Source of the DNA: Thermanaerothrix daxensis
Lineage (GTDB): Bacteria; Chloroflexota; Anaerolineae; Anaerolineales; Anaerolineaceae
Assembly: GCF_001306145.1 (NCBI RefSeq)
Contig: NZ_LGKO01000002.1
Span: 1,054,001-1,118,000 of the forward strand
Length of the DNA stretch: 64,000 nt
Direction: 5' to 3'
Below are positions 17,111-25,546 of the stretch, piece by piece. Position 1 is the stretch's first letter. Each line of letters starts with the position of its first letter. The notes under the pieces are model-generated. The model saw only the letters and a program-made list of their open reading frames with translations, was not told the origin of the DNA and ran no database searches. The translations under genes were made by a program, and so were the position numbers.

Positions 17111-18061
17111 TTATCGGAACATGGCCCCCAGTGCCGAATGCATCAGACGCAGGGCAGCGGGTGTTAGTAATACGATCATAAGCGAAGGGAAGATCAACAA
17201 TGCCATTGGGATGAGCATTTTCAATGGGGCTTTATGGGCCTCTTCCTCCGCGCGCTGGCGTCGCCGGACCCGCATTTGTTCAGATTGAATGCGCAGCACT
17301 TTGGCCAGGCTGACACCTAACATTTCACTCTGGATCACCGCAGCAACAAAGGAGGTCATTTCAGGAATGCCAATTCGCTCTGCCATGGAGCGTAGAGCCT
17401 CACGGCGCGTCTTTCCCAACTGAATCTCTTGAATGGCTCTGGCGAAAGCAAGAGAAAGCTCACTTTGCCATTTTTCACTGACCTTCTGCATGGCAGCATC
17501 AAACCCCAGACCGGCTTCGACGCAAATGGTTAGCAGGTCAAGGGCATCGGGCATGGCTTTGCGTATCTCGCGTTGCCGTCGCGAGATACGACTTGATAGC
17601 AGCATGATCGGAAAGACAAAACCCAATAGCGCGAAAACGAAAGCCAAGAGTAGCGTGGTTCCCAGAGGCTGGCGGTTGGGGCCCAGGGTAAAAAGAACGA
17701 AAATCAAGCCGCCAAAGACAACGGCAAGAAAACCCTGAGAAACGAGGATAAGTCCTCCATCCCAAAAGCCAGTAACCCCTGCCAGTTCTAATTGCTTGTT
17801 GTAGCTCTGGATCAAGTTGGCGGGGGTAAATCGCGAGGCAAATTCGCCTAATTTGCGAGCGAGTGGGAAAAGAACCCGCTCAGTGAAAGGTTGTGAGAGT
17901 TCCAATTTGCGGAGATCTACCGCTTCGCCCGTGCGGCTGAATTCTTCGAGGCGTGCCTGGAGAGCGCGCTCATTGGCTAATTCGGGATTGCGCAGGCCAA
18001 TGATGGTTAGAACGATGACTCCAACCAGAACAAATACAAGCAAGCCGATTAACATGGTCAT
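17111..18061 (-). CDS. tadC: Tad pilus inner-membrane platform protein TadC (GspF family)
   Basis: One of two membrane platform proteins that anchor the assembly ATPase of a Tad/Flp-type pilus. The 316 residues show an N-terminal membrane segment, two hydrophobic segments around 95-150 and a C-terminal one near 285-305, around the type II secretion F domain (AMPDALDLLTICVEAGLGFD and FVAAVIQSEMLGVSLAKVLR). GGAGG lies before ATG 18061. It follows tadB directly, 19 bases apart. The paired tadB-tadC arrangement is the standard Tad layout. Confidence 0.9.
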   Translation of the reverse strand: MTMLIGLLVFVLVGVIVLTIIGLRNPELANERALQARLEEFSRTGEAVDLRKLELSQPFTERVLFPLARKLGEFASRFTPANLIQSYNKQLELAGVTGFWDGGLILVSQGFLAVVFGGLIFVLFTLGPNRQPLGTTLLLAFVFALLGFVFPIMLLSSRISRRQREIRKAMPDALDLLTICVEAGLGFDAAMQKVSEKWQSELSLAFARAIQEIQLGKTRREALRSMAERIGIPEMTSFVAAVIQSEMLGVSLAKVLRIQSEQMRVRRRQRAEEEAHKAPLKMLIPMALLIFPSLMIVLLTPAALRLMHSALGAMFR

Positions 18062-18080
18062 CGTATGCCTCCTGGGTTCA

Positions 18081-19049
18081 TCACACCTCGATATTTCCCA
18101 GTTTATTCATTACTAGATAACCCGTAACGATCAGGAAGAGCGCAATACCCAGCGCAATATAACCGCATGGGAAGTTTTCGGCTTTGAAAAATTCCATAAC
18201 GTAGGGGCGATTGATCATGTAGAGGACGGCAATCAAAATGATTGGCAATAAGGAAAGGAAGCGTCCTGAATACATCACCTGCGTTGTCAGAACACGGATT
18301 TCACCCTTGATGCGGACGCGCTCGCGAATCGTGAAAGAAATAGAATCCAAAATTTCGGCTAGGTTACCACCAACTTCCCGCTGAACGTTCATGGCGGTGA
18401 TGACCAGATCCAGATCATCGCTGGGGATGCGCTGGAGAAGATTATCGAGCGCGCGGTCCATTGGCACACCCAGCTGAATTTCCTGAACAACTCGTCGGAA
18501 CTCGTCAGAAATTGGGCTGGGCATTTCACGGCTAACCGATTCCATGGCCTGCAGGGTGGAAAAGCCTGCCCGAAGGCCGTTGACCATTAGATTCAGCATG
18601 TCCGGCAGTTGTTCGTTGAATTTGATTAGGCGCTTGCGTTGCTGCATTTTAACGTAAAAACGGGGGATTTGACTGCCAAGGATGGCTCCAAGGATGGCCA
18701 TGATGATAGAACGATCGCCGATGTTCCAGAAAACCAGCCCAATTATGGCGGTGCTCAATAGGATAATTAGAAAGTATTCCCCGGATTTGAGTTTGAGATC
18801 GGCACGCGCCAACTCGCGTGAGATGCGATCACCATAAGAGGTACGTTCAACCTGGCGGTTAAGCCAGTCCACCAGAGGACGGGCTCTTTCTTTTTCCGTG
18901 AGGGGTTGAGCGCGTTGGAGTTCGACGTAGCGGCCCAGGCGTTGTTCTACGAGGGCTCGTTCGCTGGTTATGGAGACCACGATTCCAATGAGCAGGAGCA
19001 AGAGTGCCAATCCCCCGCCGATCATTAGTACTAAAAGTGGCTCAACCAT
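18081..19049 (-). CDS. tadB: Tad pilus inner-membrane platform protein TadB (GspF family)
   Basis: Second platform protein, 322 residues. An N-terminal membrane helix (about 7-27) is followed by a cytoplasmic stretch, two central membrane helices around 95-125, the F-domain signature QLPDMLNLMVNGLRAGFS, the segment ITAMNVQREVGGNLAEILD, and two C-terminal helices. Its similarity to TadC is low but the order of elements is the same. A good Shine-Dalgarno (GGGA) precedes ATG. It sits between tadA and tadC in the expected order. Confidence 0.9.
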   Translation of the reverse strand: MVEPLLVLMIGGGLALLLLLIGIVVSITSERALVEQRLGRYVELQRAQPLTEKERARPLVDWLNRQVERTSYGDRISRELARADLKLKSGEYFLIILLSTAIIGLVFWNIGDRSIIMAILGAILGSQIPRFYVKMQQRKRLIKFNEQLPDMLNLMVNGLRAGFSTLQAMESVSREMPSPISDEFRRVVQEIQLGVPMDRALDNLLQRIPSDDLDLVITAMNVQREVGGNLAEILDSISFTIRERVRIKGEIRVLTTQVMYSGRFLSLLPIILIAVLYMINRPYVMEFFKAENFPCGYIALGIALFLIVTGYLVMNKLGNIEV

Positions 19050-19080
19050 AGTTCCCTGTCCTGTCTGTTAATGCTCCCTA

Positions 19081-20478
19081 TTAGCGGCGTCGTTCCATCA
19101 TTCCAAATATAGAAGGTGGCAGATGTATACCGGCAGACTCGATTTTTTCCATAAACTTGGGGCGTAAGCCGGTTGGACGTAGCCGCCCAACCACCTTCCC
19201 ATTTTCGTAGCCAGTTTGCTCAAAGACGAAGAGATCGGTCATGGTGATGACCTCACCCTCCATACCTGTGATTTCAGATATGCTTACCACTTTGCGTGTA
19301 CCGTCACGCATGCGTTCTTGATGGACCACTAAATCAATAGCCGAAGCAATCTGTTCGCGAATAGCCCGACTGGGCAGGTCCATGCCGGCCATCATGGTCA
19401 TGGTTTCGATGCGAGCCAGGGTATCGCGCGGACTGTTGGAGTGGCAGGTGGTCATAGAGCCATCGTGACCAGTGTTCATGGCCTGGAGCATGTCCAGGGC
19501 GGCTTCATCGCGAATTTCGCCCACGATGATGCGGTCGGGGCGCATACGCAAAGCATTGATGACCAGTTGACGAATGGTAATCTCGCCACGTCCCTCAATA
19601 TTGGGTGGGCGGGATTCCAGTGTTACCACATGCTCCTGACGCAGTTGCAATTCGGCAGCATTTTCAATAGTAATAATGCGCTCATCCGGAGGAATGAAAC
19701 CAGAGAGGACATTTAGCAAGGTGGTTTTACCGGACCCGGTACCGCCCGAAATCACGATGTTGATGCGAGCCTTCACGCAAGCATCGAGGAATTGAATAGC
19801 CTCCGGGGTAATTGAGCCGAATTGAATGAGCTGATCAACCGTGATGGGGTTGCGAGCAAACTTACGAATGGTAATGACCGGACCTACGAGCGAAATCGGT
19901 GGAATAACAATGTTAACGCGCGAGCCATCTGGTAGGCGAGCATCTACATAAGGGGAGGATTCATCCACACGCCGGCCGAGAGGTGCTACGATGCGCTCAA
20001 TAATGCGCATGACGTGTTCATTGTCCTCAAAGGAGAGTGGAACTCGTTGGATCTTGCCGCGTCGCTCGACGTAAATGTTGCGGGCTCCATTGACCATAAT
20101 TTCGGTGATGGTGTCGTCCTCGAGGAGAGGCTGCAGAGGACCAAATCCTAGAATTTCGGCCACGATCTGTTCGTACATACGGGCGCGTTCAGGGCGTGAA
20201 AGTACGATGTTCTCTTCATTCAGAATTTGTTCAAATAGTTCCTGAATGGTGCGCCGTACCTCAGCGACCTTGGTCACATCCATCGAGGGGTCAAGTGTGG
20301 AGAGAAGTTTGGCTTGAACCCGATTCTTGAGATCCTGGTAAGTATCGGTGCCGGTAGGCTGAATCGGGGTGGGAACCCGCTTGACGGGAGTAGGGGTTGT
20401 GCGCAGGATACCCGAACCAGCGTCTTGATGGTTGTTGGGTGTTGAGGTTTCACCAGATAAACGACTTAACAGTGACAT
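19081..20478 (-). CDS. tadA: Tad pilus assembly ATPase TadA/CpaF
   Basis: Secretion-type ATPase that powers pilin polymerisation. The 465 residues hold an N-terminal domain ([20 protein letters not shown]), Walker [12 protein letters not shown], the Asp box and Walker B region ([20 protein letters not shown]) and the His box [20 protein letters not shown]. The first 45 residues are low complexity, rich in Thr and Pro. It begins four bases after the cpaE-like stop, indicating tight coupling. In Tad systems a single ATPase drives both extension and retraction; whether that holds here is unknown. Confidence 0.94.
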   Translation of the reverse strand: MSLLSRLSGETSTPNNHQDAGSGILRTTPTPVKRVPTPIQPTGTDTYQDLKNRVQAKLLSTLDPSMDVTKVAEVRRTIQELFEQILNEENIVLSRPERARMYEQIVAEILGFGPLQPLLEDDTITEIMVNGARNIYVERRGKIQRVPLSFEDNEHVMRIIERIVAPLGRRVDESSPYVDARLPDGSRVNIVIPPISLVGPVITIRKFARNPITVDQLIQFGSITPEAIQFLDACVKARINIVISGGTGSGKTTLLNVLSGFIPPDERIITIENAAELQLRQEHVVTLESRPPNIEGRGEITIRQLVINALRMRPDRIIVGEIRDEAALDMLQAMNTGHDGSMTTCHSNSPRDTLARIETMTMMAGMDLPSRAIREQIASAIDLVVHQERMRDGTRKVVSISEITGMEGEVITMTDLFVFEQTGYENGKVVGRLRPTGLRPKFMEKIESAGIHLPPSIFGMMERRR

Positions 20479-20481
20479 TGT

Positions 20482-21726
20482 TTATGCTCCCCATTTCTTA
20501 CTAGCGGTTTCACGTTCCGGAAGTGCTTCAAGTTGAGTGATTTTACGCTGAATAAGGTCAGCAAGGCTGAGAACCCCTTTCGAAATCGCACTGGCGCGAT
20601 CTTCTAACACAAAAGGACGACCTTTCAGGATGGATTGAATAACCGCGCGCTCGTCCAGGGGGATCACAACCTCTACCGGGTGTTTTAGGCTGTTGTAAAT
20701 TCTTTCTGCATCGAGGCTGATGCGCTTATCATAACGGTTCAACACCAGGATAATGCGTTCGCGCGAAATGTTGGATTTATCTGCCAGGGTTAGGAACAGG
20801 CTGACATTTTTAAGCGTTGGCAGTTCCTGGGTTGTGATCAAGATGATAAAGTCGGCGATTTCCAGAATGGCTTGCGTGGTATCGCTCAGATAGGAAGAGG
20901 TGTCCACAATTACAAAGCGATATAGGGTGCTCAAGAACTGAAGGAGTTTGGCAAATTGCTCACCATTTACCTGAAGGGCCATCTCGGGTTGAGAGGGAGC
21001 AACCAGGATGGGAAGCTTGGTCTCTCGGTGGGTGACCACCACCCCTTCAACTATCTCGGCATCAAGCTCATCGGCCCGGATGGCGAGATCAATGACGCTG
21101 TTTTTTCCCCGTTCATTGAGCATGACGACTACGTCGCCAAACTGCAAATCACCGTCTACCAAGATGGTGCGTTGGTTCTGAACCTGCAGGGCAATAGCAA
21201 GGTTAGTAGCCAAAATGGTTTTGCCTGTGCCACCTTTTGGCCCGTAGACTGCAATGATTTTACCTTTTTGAGCCGGGCCAGGCATGCCGCCCATTACTCC
21301 ACCCTCTACGACTCCAGGCGCCGGAGCGCTTCGTTTCTCTTCCAGTGCCATTGTGCCAGCGCGCCTGACTGCAGCCAGTAATTCATCAATATCCGGCGGT
21401 TTTGAGAGGAAGTCACGTGCTCCAGCAAGCATGGCACGTCGCATGTACCCAGGATCGTTCTGAACGGAAAGGATAACCACCTGGGTATAGGGCACCTTTC
21501 GGCGGATGGCTTCGGTCGCCTTGATGCCGTCCATATCCGGCATGTTGATATCCATGATGACGACGTCAGGACGGCACTCGGTGGCAAGTTCAATGGCTTC
21601 CTGACCATTTCTTGCCACGCCTACGACTTCAACATTGGGCTCGAGATGAAGGGCGCGCCGTATGGTTTCCCGAGTCTCCGAAATATCATCAACGATAATA
21701 ACCTTAATCTTCTCAGCGTTTGCCAT
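20482..21726 (-). CDS. CpaE/TadZ-like protein: receiver domain plus MinD-type ATPase
   Basis: TadZ/CpaE proteins position the pilus machine at the cell pole. The first 125 residues form a response-regulator receiver-like domain that keeps the phosphorylation Asp (VVIMDINMPDMDG) and a KPP lysine, so unlike many TadZ pseudo-receivers it could be phosphorylated. After a Gly-rich linker comes a ParA/MinD ATPase with deviant Walker A KGGTGKT, FVIVDTSSYLSD and LNRYDKRIS. Length 414. AGGAG precedes ATG. It follows cpaB by about 30 bases. No histidine kinase is in the window. Confidence 0.9.
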   Translation of the reverse strand: MANAEKIKVIIVDDISETRETIRRALHLEPNVEVVGVARNGQEAIELATECRPDVVIMDINMPDMDGIKATEAIRRKVPYTQVVILSVQNDPGYMRRAMLAGARDFLSKPPDIDELLAAVRRAGTMALEEKRSAPAPGVVEGGVMGGMPGPAQKGKIIAVYGPKGGTGKTILATNLAIALQVQNQRTILVDGDLQFGDVVVMLNERGKNSVIDLAIRADELDAEIVEGVVVTHRETKLPILVAPSQPEMALQVNGEQFAKLLQFLSTLYRFVIVDTSSYLSDTTQAILEIADFIILITTQELPTLKNVSLFLTLADKSNISRERIILVLNRYDKRISLDAERIYNSLKHPVEVVIPLDERAVIQSILKGRPFVLEDRASAISKGVLSLADLIQRKITQLEALPERETASKKWGA

Positions 21727-21756
21727 GCAGGCTCCTGATCCGATTGCCAGTAGAGG

Positions 21757-22839
21757 TTAAGGCATTGGGGTGGGTGTCACCTCACTCTGTAACTTGGGAA
21801 ATTCTAATTGATCCACTCGCGGCTCAACCGCATAAGGCAATTTAGCCGGCAGGGGGATGTTCTTTTGATCCATTAAATATTGGAGGGTAACCGCATCGGT
21901 AACTATTGGCTTGGTATCCGTTGGATTGCGCAAAGCCAGGTTGATCTTTATCCCCTCGAGCATCATGAAGTTCAAGATGACAGCATCTTCGGGGCTGACC
22001 ACAAGCGTCACAGCACTGGGAGCGGTGATGGTTGGAACCGTTTCACCCGGTTGAGGTGTGGGGGCAGGTTGCTGAGCAGTGCTAGCCTGTGCCTGAATAA
22101 CTTCGCCCATGCGCAATACTACGGCATCCTGAATGATGGTTTGGCAGACCAGCCGAGGACGTTGGGATTCAGAGGGAACAGCATAAAGGGGCTGATTGAG
22201 AGTGGGATCAAACTCAGCCCGCCCCTGGTCGGTTAACGTGGAACTATCCAGGAAGCCAGGGGTAAGCGATTCGGGTTCGTTAACCAGCCCTGGTTTGATC
22301 ACCTGGGGAAGTTTATTGGGTAGTTTGGATTGGAACTGTTGATCTACATCCACCAGTAGCATACACCCAATTACCATTACGTGGTCCCCTGGTTGAAGTG
22401 CGTAAGAAACAGAGGTCAGGCTTGAGATTGGTACCGACAGGGCTACATACTCCTTGGGAATGTCGAATGAAACGACAGAGCCGGCACCGGGCTCTAAAAG
22501 TGCCCCGGGGGTTAAGGGGATGCCACGCTCCAAATCGTATTTCGCCCGTTTGCCGTAAACGGTTTGGGGGTCAGTGATGAAAGTGCCAGCGACAAGTTTA
22601 TCGCGGGGGTAAGGAATGGTGGTGACCGCCCCTTCAACAATTTCTGATCCACGGGCAATGAACTGAGTGGTGATGACGATATCCACCATGTCCTGCGGAG
22701 CCTGAGTGGGCAGGGGTTGGGCCTGCCCCGGTAATCCTCCTTGCATTTGGAGCCATACGTAGGCAGCTCCTACAAGCAACAGAAGGATAAGTGCTACAAT
22801 GATGATTAATAGCCCACCTCGCCTGGTTCGACCGGCCAT
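21757..22839 (-). CDS. cpaB: CpaB/RcpC-like Tad pilus assembly protein
   Basis: Family members sit in the envelope next to the Tad secretin and carry SAF domains. The 360-residue protein has one N-terminal membrane helix (LLIIIVALILLLLVGAAYVW), a Pro/Gln linker, then SAF-type sequence (VITTQFIARGSEIVEGAVTT, GIPLTPGALLEP) and the RcpC-like SVPISSLTSVSYALQPGDHV. A Cys at GCMLLV and others are outside any motif I recognise. No secretin gene accompanies it, as expected for a single-membrane cell. It is the first gene after the pilin genes, whose terminator-like hairpin lies about 120 bases upstream. Confidence 0.87.
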   Translation of the reverse strand: MAGRTRRGGLLIIIVALILLLLVGAAYVWLQMQGGLPGQAQPLPTQAPQDMVDIVITTQFIARGSEIVEGAVTTIPYPRDKLVAGTFITDPQTVYGKRAKYDLERGIPLTPGALLEPGAGSVVSFDIPKEYVALSVPISSLTSVSYALQPGDHVMVIGCMLLVDVDQQFQSKLPNKLPQVIKPGLVNEPESLTPGFLDSSTLTDQGRAEFDPTLNQPLYAVPSESQRPRLVCQTIIQDAVVLRMGEVIQAQASTAQQPAPTPQPGETVPTITAPSAVTLVVSPEDAVILNFMMLEGIKINLALRNPTDTKPIVTDAVTLQYLMDQKNIPLPAKLPYAVEPRVDQLEFPKLQSEVTPTPMP

Positions 22840-22958
22840 CTTCTATAACCTCCCGTTGGACAGATGATTCACTGGATCGTCACTGCGATGTGTAGATAGC
22901 ACTATTATAAGGCAATTTGTCAAATGGGTATCTCTTCAAAATTGTTAGTTTTGCAACT

Positions 22959-22995
22959 CACGAAATAGACCCTGCCTAGCAGGGTCTATTTCGTG
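22959..22995 (-). terminator. hairpin after first Flp pilin gene
   Basis: Perfect 17-base-pair stem with a three-base loop (core AGACCCTGC/GCAGGGTCT) between the pilin stop at 23022 and cpaB. There is no T-run beyond ATTTCG inside the stem, so it may be a partial terminator or a stabiliser of abundant pilin mRNA. Confidence 0.6.
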
Positions 22996-23021
22996 CCTGC
23001 GCAATAGGTGATGGGGGTTGG

Positions 23022-23168
23022 CTAGATTTTCGTTATGATCTGGCTAAACACATTGCCGATGGCGGGGCCGAGGAGGGCGAGAACGACAATAACAACAACT
23101 GCTACCAGAACAAGGATTAATGCATACTCAACCAGGCCCTGGCCCTTCTCCTTAGGTGCAAACAGCAT
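23022..23168 (-). CDS. Flp-type pilin, copy 1
   Basis: Major subunit of the Tad pilus, 48 residues. The Flp prepilin processing site is visible: Gly9, then QGLVEY with Glu at +5 and Tyr at +6, followed by one hydrophobic helix (ALILVLVAVVVIVVLALLG). Cleavage would leave 39 residues. GGAGGTGAATTGCG precedes ATG. A -10-like TATAAT lies upstream on the minus strand (23215-23210). It differs from copy 2 only in the last residues (TKI against NSI). No prepilin peptidase gene is in the window. Confidence 0.9.
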   Translation of the reverse strand: MLFAPKEKGQGLVEYALILVLVAVVVIVVLALLGPAIGNVFSQIITKI

Positions 23169-23188
23169 CGCAATTCACCTCCTTTCTA
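23035..23188. repeat. duplicated pilin segment, copy 1
   Basis: 154 bases repeated at 23384-23537 with three mismatches that I can see. The two inside the coding part are synonymous and the third is in the untranslated region next to the start codon. Similarity stops abruptly on both sides. Confidence 0.9.
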
Positions 23189-23297
23189 TTTGTGGATAGC
23201 CTTGCCCTCATTATACAAATCTCACACCTAAAACTAATTAAAATATCCTTACAATTTACTTACAGCAAATGCACAAAAAATAATGAATTGGAGCAAC

Positions 23298-23338
23298 CAC
23301 CGAATAAGCCCTATCTACCAGATAGGGCTTATTCGGTG
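23298..23338 (-). terminator. hairpin after second Flp pilin gene
   Basis: Perfect 18-base-pair stem (23298-23315 with 23321-23338, core AAGCCCTATC/GATAGGGCTT) and five-base loop, placed after the copy 2 pilin stop. Its sequence is unrelated to the hairpin after copy 1, but it has the same position and design. Confidence 0.6.
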
Positions 23339-23370
23339 TGCTTATGTTGAACTGCAAGTACTAGGGTGAG

Positions 23371-23517
23371 TTATATGGAGTTCATGATCTGGCTAAACAC
23401 ATTGCCGATGGCGGGGCCGAGGAGGGCGAGGACGACAATAACAACAACTGCTACCAGAACAAGGATCAATGCATACTCAACCAGGCCCTGGCCCTTCTCC
23501 TTAGGTGCAAACAGCAT
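23371..23517 (-). CDS. Flp-type pilin, copy 2
   Basis: 48-residue Flp prepilin almost identical to copy 1: same leader, same Gly9 cleavage site with the GLVEY motif, same membrane helix, and a C terminus ending QIMNSI in place of QIITKI. It is first in the direction of transcription and has the best promoter (23561-23589) and GGAGGTGAACTGCG as ribosome binding site. The followed hairpin suggests that it is expressed more strongly than the genes downstream, as fits a structural subunit. Confidence 0.9.
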   Translation of the reverse strand: MLFAPKEKGQGLVEYALILVLVAVVVIVVLALLGPAIGNVFSQIMNSI

Positions 23518-23537
23518 CGCAGTTCACCTCCTTTCTA
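23384..23537. repeat. duplicated pilin segment, copy 2
   Basis: Partner of the repeat at 23035-23188, offset 349 bases in the same orientation. It covers all but the last codons of the gene and its ribosome binding site, not the promoter. Confidence 0.9.
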
Positions 23538-23560
23538 GTGGGTAGTTTACTTACGTTTTG

Positions 23561-23589
23561 ATTATAGAAAGAAAACGTAGCCTTGTAAA
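23561..23589 (-). promoter_or_regulatory. promoter of the Tad pilus locus
   Basis: Minus-strand TTTACA (23589-23584), 17-base spacer, TATAAT (23566-23561), giving a leader of about 40 bases before the copy 2 pilin ATG. Confidence 0.75.
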
Positions 23590-23710
23590 GCGCCTTCACC
23601 TTGCAAAACCCTTACATTTGCTAATCAATGATTGAGTCTTGTGCAGTCTACACGTTACACGTTCAATATGGGTGAGCAAACGGATTACTGAATAATTCCA
23701 GAAAAACCGA

Positions 23711-23739
23711 TTGTGCCCCGGCCTGTTTAGACCTATAAT
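23711..23739 (+). promoter_or_regulatory. promoter of the SPFH-associated operon
   Basis: TTGTGC (23711-23716), 17-base spacer, TATAAT (23734-23739), followed after about 48 bases by the ATG at 23787. The rest of the 269-base gap before it holds the divergent pilin promoter and no other feature that I can see. Confidence 0.65.
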
Positions 23740-23786
23740 CAAAGAGAGTCTATTCTTTCTAGAAAAAAGAATCTTTAGGAGGCAAG

Positions 23787-24335
23787 ATGAGCGATATCTA
23801 CGATCGCATCAAGGGCGATCAAAATATTTTCAATCAGTTGCTAAGCCGAATACCAGGATTCGCCGGGTATGTGGAACGTGCTCAGCGTAGGGTAGCCGAT
23901 AAGATGCTGCGTGAAACGCTTGCTAACCGTTTTGAAGGGTTATGGCAACGCGTATCTGCTGTGCAACGTGCCTTGCTTGGAGAAGGGGAACTGGAACTGG
24001 TGGATGACATTGAAGAGGCTTCATTAAAACTTCGCCAGTTTATTGACCGATTGAAGACAGCGGCCTATGGTTATACGGGATTCTTTGATGCCGTTCGCAT
24101 CCGACCAGAGGATTTGTCGCGTCTCTACGAGTACGATATGGCGATGGTGAATTTGGAGGACGAGGTGGCACGGGCTCTCGATCATGTGGAGGCTTCTATC
24201 GGCGGGGAGGGTTTGGGGGCAGCTGTGCGCAATCTCGTTGCTGCAGCCCAGAGATGCCTGGACACTTTTGAGAAGCGGGCTGAGGTGCTGATGGGGATTT
24301 CGCCTCAAAGTAACTCATCAGATGAAAAAGCATAG
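23787..24335 (+). CDS. hypothetical helical protein upstream of SPFH gene
   Basis: Not recognised. The 182 residues are soluble and look entirely helical, with heptad-like Leu spacing over most of the length (VERAQRRVADKMLRETLANR; EEASLKLRQFIDRLKTAAYG), so a coiled-coil or helical bundle is likely. It has one Cys and no membrane segment. GGAGG precedes ATG. It ends 45 bases before the SPFH gene and shares its promoter, which makes it a likely functional partner of that protein; this is inference from position only. Confidence 0.75.
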   Translation: MSDIYDRIKGDQNIFNQLLSRIPGFAGYVERAQRRVADKMLRETLANRFEGLWQRVSAVQRALLGEGELELVDDIEEASLKLRQFIDRLKTAAYGYTGFFDAVRIRPEDLSRLYEYDMAMVNLEDEVARALDHVEASIGGEGLGAAVRNLVAAAQRCLDTFEKRAEVLMGISPQSNSSDEKA

Positions 24336-24380
24336 AAGGCTATCCCAAACCCATTTTGGTAAGATAAGGAGTGATTCAAG

Positions 24381-25418
24381 ATGGCAAGAATATTTGATGT
24401 CGTTGAATATCCAAGCGAGATGGTGGATGAGATTGTGCATCGTTTTCCCGAAGAGGGAATTGCCGATTTGCGCATTGGTTCACAAGTGATCGTGCGGGAG
24501 GCCCAAAGGGCTGTGTTCTTCCGGGATGGTCGTGCGTTGGATTCCTTTGGTCCGGGCCGCCATACTATCACCACTGCCAATATCCCACTCCTAATTGATT
24601 TCCTGGGAAAGGCATTTAATAATCGTACTCCGTTTACGGCTGAGGTGTATTTTGTGTCTATGCGTGAATTTGTAGACCGAAAATGGGGTACGCCGCAGCC
24701 GATTTTGGTGCGAAACCCGGGGATGGGCTTGGGCGTGGCTCTGTTGCAGGGTTTTGGCACTTACTCATTTCAGGTGAGGGATGCCCAGCAGTTTGTGACT
24801 CAGGTCGTAGGAGCCCAGAAAATCTATCGCATGTCAGACATCGAAGATCGCCTTCGCGCTGTTCTACTATCTAAATTGCAAGATCTGCTGGGTGAAATTG
24901 CTGCCAAGCGCCCGGTAACGGAATTGATCGGACTTACTGAGGAGATAGGTGCGGGAATTCGGGCTAAGGCCCAGGATGATTTTGCAGCCCTGGGGTTGAC
25001 TCTCAAATCGTTTTACATTGCGAATCTGAAACCTTCTGAAAAATCGGCTGAAGAGCTTCGGGCGATGGGCATGCTGGATTTGCCCACTTATACCCAGTTG
25101 CAGGCAGCAGATGCATTGCGGGATGCCGCCCAGAATCCGAGCGGTGGCGCAGGGCTAACCGCGGGTATTGGGGCGGGAATTGGCCTGGGTAATGTGATTT
25201 CTCAATCTCTGCAAGGAAGCGGGAAAGGTGGTGAAGAGGCAGGCAAGTCTGCCACCGGGATTCCCGAAGTCATGACCCCTGCGGAGGCAGCAACAATCTT
25301 GCGCGTTTCAGAAGAGGATGTGCTGGCTGCTATCCAAGCGGGCGAACTAAAGGCAAAGAAAATTGGAAATGCCTATCGGATCAGTCGCCAGGCTCTTGAG
25401 GATTTTCTTAAAGGCTAA
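24381..25418 (+). CDS. SPFH-domain protein with C-terminal excisionase-type HTH
   Basis: Residues about 20-240 resemble the SPFH/Band 7 group typified by YdjI and virion-core-like proteins (FFRDGRALDSFGPGRHTITT, LVRNPGMGLGVALLQGFGTY, FYIANLKPSEKSAEELRAMG). They lack the N-terminal membrane helix of stomatins. A Gly/Ala-rich linker (about 250-290) follows, and residues about 298-345 form a helix-turn-helix of the MerR/excisionase kind (MTPAEAATILRVSEEDVLAA, then KKIGNAYRISRQALEDFL). SPFH proteins oligomerise on membranes; an added DNA-binding-like end is unusual and could also mediate protein contacts. AAGGAG precedes ATG. The gene is co-transcribed with the helical protein upstream. Confidence 0.8.
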   Translation: MARIFDVVEYPSEMVDEIVHRFPEEGIADLRIGSQVIVREAQRAVFFRDGRALDSFGPGRHTITTANIPLLIDFLGKAFNNRTPFTAEVYFVSMREFVDRKWGTPQPILVRNPGMGLGVALLQGFGTYSFQVRDAQQFVTQVVGAQKIYRMSDIEDRLRAVLLSKLQDLLGEIAAKRPVTELIGLTEEIGAGIRAKAQDDFAALGLTLKSFYIANLKPSEKSAEELRAMGMLDLPTYTQLQAADALRDAAQNPSGGAGLTAGIGAGIGLGNVISQSLQGSGKGGEEAGKSATGIPEVMTPAEAATILRVSEEDVLAAIQAGELKAKKIGNAYRISRQALEDFLKG

Positions 25419-25440
25419 CGTATGATAAATGCGCAAAAAG

Positions 25441-25470
25441 CCAGCCCGGCAAAATACGTCGCCGGGCTGG
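25441..25470. terminator. hairpin between SPFH gene and sucC
   Basis: Ten-base-pair GC stem CCAGCCCGGC/GCCGGGCTGG with ten-base loop. The A-run in front makes it a good terminator for the minus strand, where no gene lies; on the plus strand the tail (GCGCTGTTAAATT) has few T's, so termination there would be weaker. Confidence 0.5.
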
Positions 25471-25546
25471 GCGCTGTTAAATTCCTTCAATACCTCCATG
25501 TTATAATTGCCACGCCATCCCAATTTGATGAGGGGCCAGATGAGTT

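Noticed and set aside
17111-23517. Locus as a type II secretion or type IVa pilus system
   Set aside because: The Flp-type pilin, paired TadB/TadC, CpaE-like ATPase and CpaB identify a Tad system.
23022-23537. Tandem repeats as a CRISPR array or mobile element
   Set aside because: There are only two copies, both cover a pilin gene with its ribosome binding site, and there is no spacer pattern, transposase or target duplication.
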